64,000 nucleotides of DNA from Liolophura sinensis (taxonomy: Eukaryota; Mollusca; Polyplacophora; Chitonida; Chitonidae): the NCBI RefSeq assembly GCF_032854445.1, contig NC_088302.1, positions 24,751,788-24,815,787 on the forward strand, read 5' to 3'. This document shows, in pieces, positions 59,801-64,000 of the stretch (the first letter of the stretch is position 1; every line of letters starts with the position of its first letter). The notes under the pieces are model-generated. The model saw nothing but the letters and a program-made list of their open reading frames with translations, had not been told where the DNA came from and did no database searches. A program made the translations under genes and the position numbers.

Positions 59801-61948
59801 GTTTAAAATTTAGAGTATACACAAGATGGTTGTTTGTAAGTGTACACAAGCATCACATTATGTGTTAATGAATTGCACTTTCCATAAATAGAACAAGTTA
59901 ATTTATTTACAATTATGAGATACTAGTTGGAAAGACGATGTTACATGGCGGGGATTTGAGAATGCCCAAAGATGTCCATAAATAAACTATTAAGCTTTTG
60001 AACAGCATTTGAGCTATTTTGTGGCGAGGTTTTATGAAATCTGGATACGAGACAAGAATAAAATCAAGGACTGGTGTAAATTACACACTTGAGTAACTGA
60101 TTAAATGTGCTTAAGAAAGCTGCCATTAGCATATGCATGCTTCTTCTGAGGGACAGCATATGTATATGACATGTTTTACCCATGCCGCGTTTCCTGGTTT
60201 ACCATTAAACAATCTCTAATTTCTTCATAAACACTACAGAACACTACCTCGTACAAGTTGCGTTAACGCCACACGCGTAAAACGAGGACAAAGAAACTAC
60301 ATTCACGCTGACTTTCCACGTTATTGCACCGAATTAATTCTTATTCGTGGGCAGGCTGGCTACTGGAGAATTACTACACTCCTAAATCAATTGCTTGTCG
60401 CCGAAGAAAAATAAATGTTACTGGGGGCTAACAGATATTAAAACCCGAGCTCCTGTTTGGAAATGCTCTCTGTTCCTTTTCTTTCTGTTGCAGTTGGTTC
60501 GCCCGACATTCTCCGTTAAGATTTTTCAATTTCACTCATCTTACTAAGTATTTCACAAGGAATTTACATGGCATGGATTACGGTTGGGATATTTTAGGAA
60601 ACTGTGGTGAGTTTTGCTTTAAGTTTTTTTTTTTTTTTTGAAATTGAAAGTATTCTGTTGTTGAATTGTTGAATTGAATTGTAAAGCTATATGTATTTTT
60701 GCATCTAGCAACGTTTTAGGAGAGTAAAGGACAAATTACGGGAAGGGGTTTTATTACTTTTTTAGCAAAACATGTGGGTTTTGTAACAGATAATTTAGGT
60801 CGTACGTTTTACGTAGACCATGAACATTTACTGAGAGACAAAACTGGTTTGTTAATTTCAGACATTCTTAGTGTTCAGAGAGCCCAAATGTTAAAAACCC
60901 TATCCATATCTATTTCTTGTCCTGGAGTCAAAGGATTCCATAAAGCAATTTTGTTTAACTACAAATTCTAAACCGTATTGCAATGGAACTGTGGATCAAT
61001 AGTTTTATGGCCAGAGCTTATAAAATGAACAATTCAAACGCTGTTCAGAGTTGATTTTGTCAAATATGGCCTTAGACCCTAGGATCCTTTAGAGTTTAAA
61101 GTTGGTATTCAAAGCAATTCGCCATTTTCCCGAAACTTATAAATTTTATAAGTACACTTATAAAGTACACTATCACTAATAAAAATTTATTGTAGTTTAT
61201 GAGTCGAACAATATAGCACGCAAAATGACTGTTTGTGGTGCTACTTTATTTTGAGATGCGGATAAATTATGTGAAAAGATAACGCCAATATACACTCAGT
61301 CAAAATACGTCTGCTGGTTTTCATCGCATATCTCTTCAGTGGATATTTTAGATTCAAAAGTACAGGTAATCACGACTTACCTGGCCATTGTGCTTTCCAC
61401 TGATGAGCGTGAGACTTTGTTGTCTTCATCCACGGAAACTGTAAAGTCTGTGGTGACCGTGGTCGAAGGCTGGAGTTACCGTTAGGCTGTCCCAGACTCT
61501 GGCTATGTGCCGGGGGAGGTTGTTGTAAGGGAGGACTGTTGTGGGGAGAGGGTTGAATGTGGGCCGGGCTGGGTGAGCCCATGCCCAGTGGAGCCCCGGG
61601 GGAACCTTGAGGCATTCTGTGCCCTCCGGTAATATTCACGTTTTGTTGGGTGCTCATGACAGATTGTTGGTCCTCCAAGAGTTGCTGTTCCACCACGGCC
61701 ATGGCTTGTCCACCGTAACCCATGTTGGTGGAATGACTTCCTAGACTGTTCCTCTGGGCGTAGATGCAAGCCGGCTGTGCGGTGCCCATATAACTGGCAG
61801 GTGGGGTCGTGGAACACACCTGGCTGAAACTCTCCCGTGGGTAGAGGGTTTGACTGTAGTAAGTGGCATGTCCTTCCATAGTGCTATAATGATCTGAAAT
61901 AGTCATAGGTAGGGGAGGTAGAGGCAAGTTTATGAAGTCGGCCACCAT
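47304..61948 (-). CDS. Xlox: Xlox / Pdx1-class ParaHox homeobox gene, two exons
   Basis: A homeodomain transcription factor (orthologue of vertebrate Pdx1) that patterns gut or endocrine tissue and acts in the nucleus. Exon 1 is 61381-61948 and exon 2 47304-47806. Joined at a phase-1 intron (CAG before GTAAGT, acceptor TTTTAG) they give 356 residues from the first Met. Counting from that Met, a Pro/Gln-rich transactivation-type N-terminus precedes the hexapeptide QFPWMK (170-175). The Pdx-type motif [13 protein letters not shown] (178-190) follows, then the homeodomain at 199-258. Homeodomain residue 44 is His (RHIKIWFQN), the Xlox-diagnostic state, which excludes Hox3 and Gsx. The C-terminus is Ser/Pro-rich with SGLSP repeats. 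The conserved start is probably Met24 (MEGHATYYS, like Pdx1), giving 333 residues. Confidence 0.97.
48306..48431 (+). repeat. 22-bp minisatellite, nearly six units
   Basis: Units of the type GCTGCGCAAAGCAGAACGTA; no unit has a stop in the frames at 48163-48468 (plus) or 48246-48608 (minus), so both strands look open. GC-rich against an AT-rich background. Confidence 0.93.
50151..50422 (+). mobile_element. SINE family A, full length, 11-bp target duplication
   Basis: Complete head GGGGCCTCCGTGGCTCAGTT, box B GTGAGTTCAAG-like sequence, CCCCCGGGCTGTGCCCGG body and GTACGGCGTAAAACACC tail with AAAT repeats. A perfect 11-bp repeat, TACAAGTGGCT, lies at 50140-50150 and 50423-50433. Confidence 0.96.
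51251..51287 (-). mobile_element. SINE family A tail fragment, minus
   Basis: T-run then GATTGGTGTTTTACGCCGTA and CTCAAG: only the extreme 3' end, as expected of a heavily 5'-truncated insertion. Confidence 0.85.
52050..52280. other. GC-richer patch in the Xlox intron
   Basis: Clearly richer in C and G than its surroundings, with an open plus frame at 52071-52271 (Pro/Ser/Arg-rich, no known domain) ending near a GTGAGG donor-like site. A conserved regulatory element or an unannotated exon are both possible. Confidence 0.3.
54066..54186 (-). mobile_element. SINE family A, minus, partial
   Basis: TTTATTTGATTTGTGTTCTA, CCGTACTCAAGAATATTTCA, CAGCATTATGCTGGGAGG, GGGGAAACCCACGACTGC. The head is missing. 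Confidence 0.9.
54519..54722 (+). mobile_element. SINE family A, 5'-truncated
   Basis: Begins at the box-B part GTGAGTTCAAGTCCAACTC, complete body, GTACGGCGTAAAACACC and a long AAAT tail. Confidence 0.93.
55585..55760 (+). repeat. Direct repeat copy 1 in the Xlox intron
   Basis: CATAGAGAGTAAAACCAGAG, CGACGACAGTGTG, CACTTTTAGGCATTCATTC and onward match 56073-56235 in the same order and orientation, about 490 bases apart. Diverged. Not a family I recognise. Confidence 0.65.
56073..56235 (+). repeat. Direct repeat copy 2 in the Xlox intron
   Basis: CATAGAGAGTAAATCCAGAC, TGACGACAGTGTG, CAGTTAGGCTTTTATTCC: same order as copy 1 at 55585-55760. Confidence 0.65.
59270..59600. other. GC-richer candidate regulatory patch, about 1.8 kb inside the intron from exon 1
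   Basis: Contrasts with AT-rich flanks and is open on both strands (59256-59618 plus, 59246-59488 minus), which is typical of GC-rich non-coding sequence as well as of exons. No domain recognised. Its closeness to the hexapeptide exon makes a cis-regulatory element plausible; unproven. Confidence 0.3.
61381..61948 (-). CDS. Xlox: Xlox exon 1 (hexapeptide exon)
   Basis: 189 codons plus one base from the first Met. Two starts are possible. Met1 at 61948 (MVADFINL) has T at -3. Met24 at 61879 ([14 protein letters not shown]) has A at -3 and G at +4, and it resembles the Pdx1 N-terminus. The longer frame is given so that neither option is lost; I favour Met24. The exon holds [17 protein letters not shown], a Pro/Gln/Ser-rich middle, and the FPWMK motif near its end. 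The donor CAG/GTAAGT is a perfect consensus. Confidence 0.95.
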
Positions 61949-61952
61949 CCAT
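61884..61952 (-). promoter_or_regulatory. Upstream ORF overlapping the Xlox start region
   Basis: An ATG at 61952-61950 opens a 22-codon frame, offset from the Xlox frame, that stops at TAG 61886-61884. That stop is four bases before the favoured Xlox ATG (61879-61877). If translated, it would favour reinitiation at Met24 and compete with Met1. Its context (T at -3, G at +4) is moderate. Confidence 0.5.
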
Positions 61953-64000
61953 CAACGTCAAGCCGTCTGCTGAGAATCTCTTGTCTCACGTGATTGCCCT
62001 ATGTCAACAAGTCAGTCCCGAGAAATACGCCATGTCTTTGGAACAGGGAACCAATAGGAAGCCAATATCTGACTTCAATGTTTGCAGTTATGTATTCAAC
62101 GGTTACCATTTTCACATTCGTTTATAGAACAAGGTATTTGTAGGCCACTGACCCTTGTAGATTTTGTCAAGTGTTTAATCTGACACCAAACTCAGTGTAA
62201 CCAAAAAGATATGTTACATTTTGTTCAATAACCACACCGGAAGTTCAAATGCACGGCATGTTTATGCTGTTATAACTTTTTAACCGCTTGTTATATGGTA
62301 GCTGAAGTGTTTATTCATTTCAACAAATGCACAAGTCGGTTACACAGATAGGTTTAAAGTTGGTAAGTTGCAAATATCAATGTTTCTCGATGTAAGGAAA
62401 GGTTTGGAAGTTGGGAATGATCAATATGTCCCCTAATATTTTAACAATTAAATTCTGTATGGTCAAGGCCTGTGCCTTCAAAATTTACAAACAGTTCTTA
62501 TCTTAATAAGTTCAAGATTAGCTTACTTTGAATTCATGCAGCTGATCACCTGCCAGTTAAAGGCCACAATTTTGTACTTATCACGTAGGATTCTATAAGA
62601 AAGCATTTGTTCGTCAGTAAAATACTCAACACAGATTTACACCATACGCAGCCGTGAAAGACATCAAGGAGATGTTTGAGTGGAATAGATAATAGCGGAT
62701 ATGTGTACTTAGTGTGTTTGAACAGCTAATGTGTAGCTTCCTTTACTGGAGGGTGAACAGGTAGAGTGTTTTAAACTATTAGCAAAGACAAAATATTACT
62801 GGTACTTACTGGAAATTTGAACGTTTGATTTTTGTTCAAGGTCTCTGACGCTTTTGAAATTGTACACAATTTAGAAGCTCAATACAACATTGTGTCTTAA
62901 AGTTACCTTTGAAACAAATCAGACATAATGTAACCACAGACTTACCGTGGATGACGGATCGCCTACACCGTCCTCTTGAATTTGAATTCGCAGGTATTCA
63001 TCTGAAATACGGATTTTAAATCTATCTGTAGTATCTTCATTCCTTCACGATGGTTGCCATCTCCTTGCCAGCGAGTCGCCTTTTCTTCGGATTGTTGTAA
63101 TCGGGAGTTTATTTCAGGGATTCGACTAATATTTCCGTGCAAATAATCACATTGTCCCTTTGTCCGTCGCCTGTGTAACAGGTAGATATTGTGATATTAC
63201 CCCCTATAATGTAATAAAATCCGGTTGACGGCTAAAACCATATCCACTACCTAGAGTCACAGCGTGTCAAGACATAATTCCCCGACGACTCAGCTATTTA
63301 GATTGCCTCACAACCCGCGTCGTCGTTGCCTTTCCATTTTCAAAAATGCTAAAAATTTTTGACTTACTGTCTGCGGCAAAGAAGACTTGTCTAATAGTTA
63401 GTCTAGTCTGACTTGGCCTACATTCTAATCCCGTCTCCCCGGGCTTGAGATGTATAATAAGTTTGATTCCCCCGTGAAGTTGTGACCGGTGGCCGACCAG
63501 AAAGCGGGTCTTCTTATCGCTGCCCGCGTCGCTGGAGCCTAGCTATAGGAGAATGTGAGGACCAGCGACATGTTCCCGACCGAGTAAGAGATCAATGCAG
63601 CGAGTTCCCGGCTCTGTTTTAGCTCTCCAATTTTGAAGTATCAATGTAGGACAGTAGGGGTACTTCACCGATTTGTATCTATAAATCCCGTCAACTTTAG
63701 CTCTCCTTAAGAAAGACTTAGATAGAGAAAATACTTACTGAAATATACACACATGCACACGCCTTGAAAACTCGTCATCACGACACCTGCACATTTTATT
63801 CCTATATATAAACATGATTGGAGACATCCACTTTGAGAATAAACTGGAATCCGGGCTTGATAAGGACGTAAGTTCATGTATTAACGTCTATAAATATATA
63901 GACTTAAATATACATTCATCGGGTTGATTGTTGACACCATTCTCAATAATATTCCACTCATACGATGGCAATCAGTTTTATGGGTAGAGGAAAAGTGTAA
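61953..64000 (-). promoter_or_regulatory. Upstream region of Xlox
   Basis: Contains the 5' UTR and probable promoter. On the minus strand CCACG/GTAAGT at about 62946 is a strong donor and GAGATTCTCAG near 61971 a plausible acceptor, so a non-coding first exon upstream of 62946 is possible. No TATA box or other coding exon recognised. A SINE lies at the far edge. Confidence 0.4.
63925..64000 (-). mobile_element. SINE family A, minus, cut by the window end
   Basis: GGGTTGATTGTTGACACC, CAATAATATTCCACTCATACG, CAATCAGTTTTATGGGTAGAGG: a diverged reverse copy running off the end. Confidence 0.75.

Larger units (their letters stand above)
47809..61380 (-). other. Xlox intron, 13.6 kb
   Basis: The single intron between the hexapeptide and homeobox exons. 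It holds family-A SINEs at 50151, 51251, 54066 and 54519, a 22-bp minisatellite, two pairs of direct repeats, and two GC-richer patches (52050-52280, 59270-59600). No other homeobox exon or gene was recognised. The remaining stretches (48440-50150, 50430-51250, 51290-52040, 52290-54065, 54730-55580, 56240-59260, 59620-61380) hold only short frames without known domains. Confidence 0.8.

Noticed and set aside
47304-61948. Hox3 assignment of the homeobox gene
   Set aside because: The homeodomain has RHIKIWFQN (His44) and the Pdx-type FPWMK...KSHAHQWK motif; Hox3 has Gln44 and a different hexapeptide neighbourhood.

Overview
The window is animal nuclear DNA, AT-rich and crowded with interspersed repeats, holding two intron-split genes. 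Very abundant tRNA-derived SINEs end in 3' tails of the type GTACGGCGTAAAACACC followed by AAT/AAAT repeats. A second SINE family ends in a CACT repeat. With APE-type LINE remains and a Xlox/Pdx ParaHox gene, these point to a lophotrochozoan, most likely a mollusc. The species cannot be fixed from sequence alone.

Layout. 1-23.3 kb is a repeat-rich intergenic tract. It contains two diverged, oppositely oriented copies of an unrecognised multi-kilobase repeat (about 1.4-4.15 kb and 12.2-17.1 kb), each carrying a 24-bp minisatellite. Between them lies a decayed LINE (about 4.3-8.77 kb) whose endonuclease region has expanded into a 40-bp tandem array with a 200-bp higher-order period. 23.35-41.07 kb is a complete 18-exon CWF19L2 gene on the + strand. 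Every splice junction could be read and all phases agree, giving 864 residues. Its introns hold many SINEs and a dead LINE that itself contains SINEs. 41-47.3 kb is intergenic, with an L1/Tx1-like LINE 3' fragment, a further SINE family and microsatellites. 47.3-61.95 kb is a two-exon Xlox (Pdx1 orthologue) gene on the - strand with a 13.6-kb intron. It encodes the FPWMK hexapeptide and a homeodomain with the Xlox-diagnostic His44. 61.95-64 kb is the upstream region of Xlox.

The two genes are unrelated in function: CWF19L2 is an RNA-processing factor and Xlox a gut/endocrine patterning transcription factor. They are transcribed towards each other, with 3' ends about 6.3 kb apart. No Gsx or Cdx homeobox was seen, so any ParaHox partners would lie outside the window. 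The most rewarding observations are the inverted pair of minisatellite-bearing repeats, the higher-order array inside the LINE endonuclease, a SINE that duplicated the acceptor-proximal sequence of CWF19L2 intron 15, and a short upstream ORF that ends just before the conserved Xlox start.
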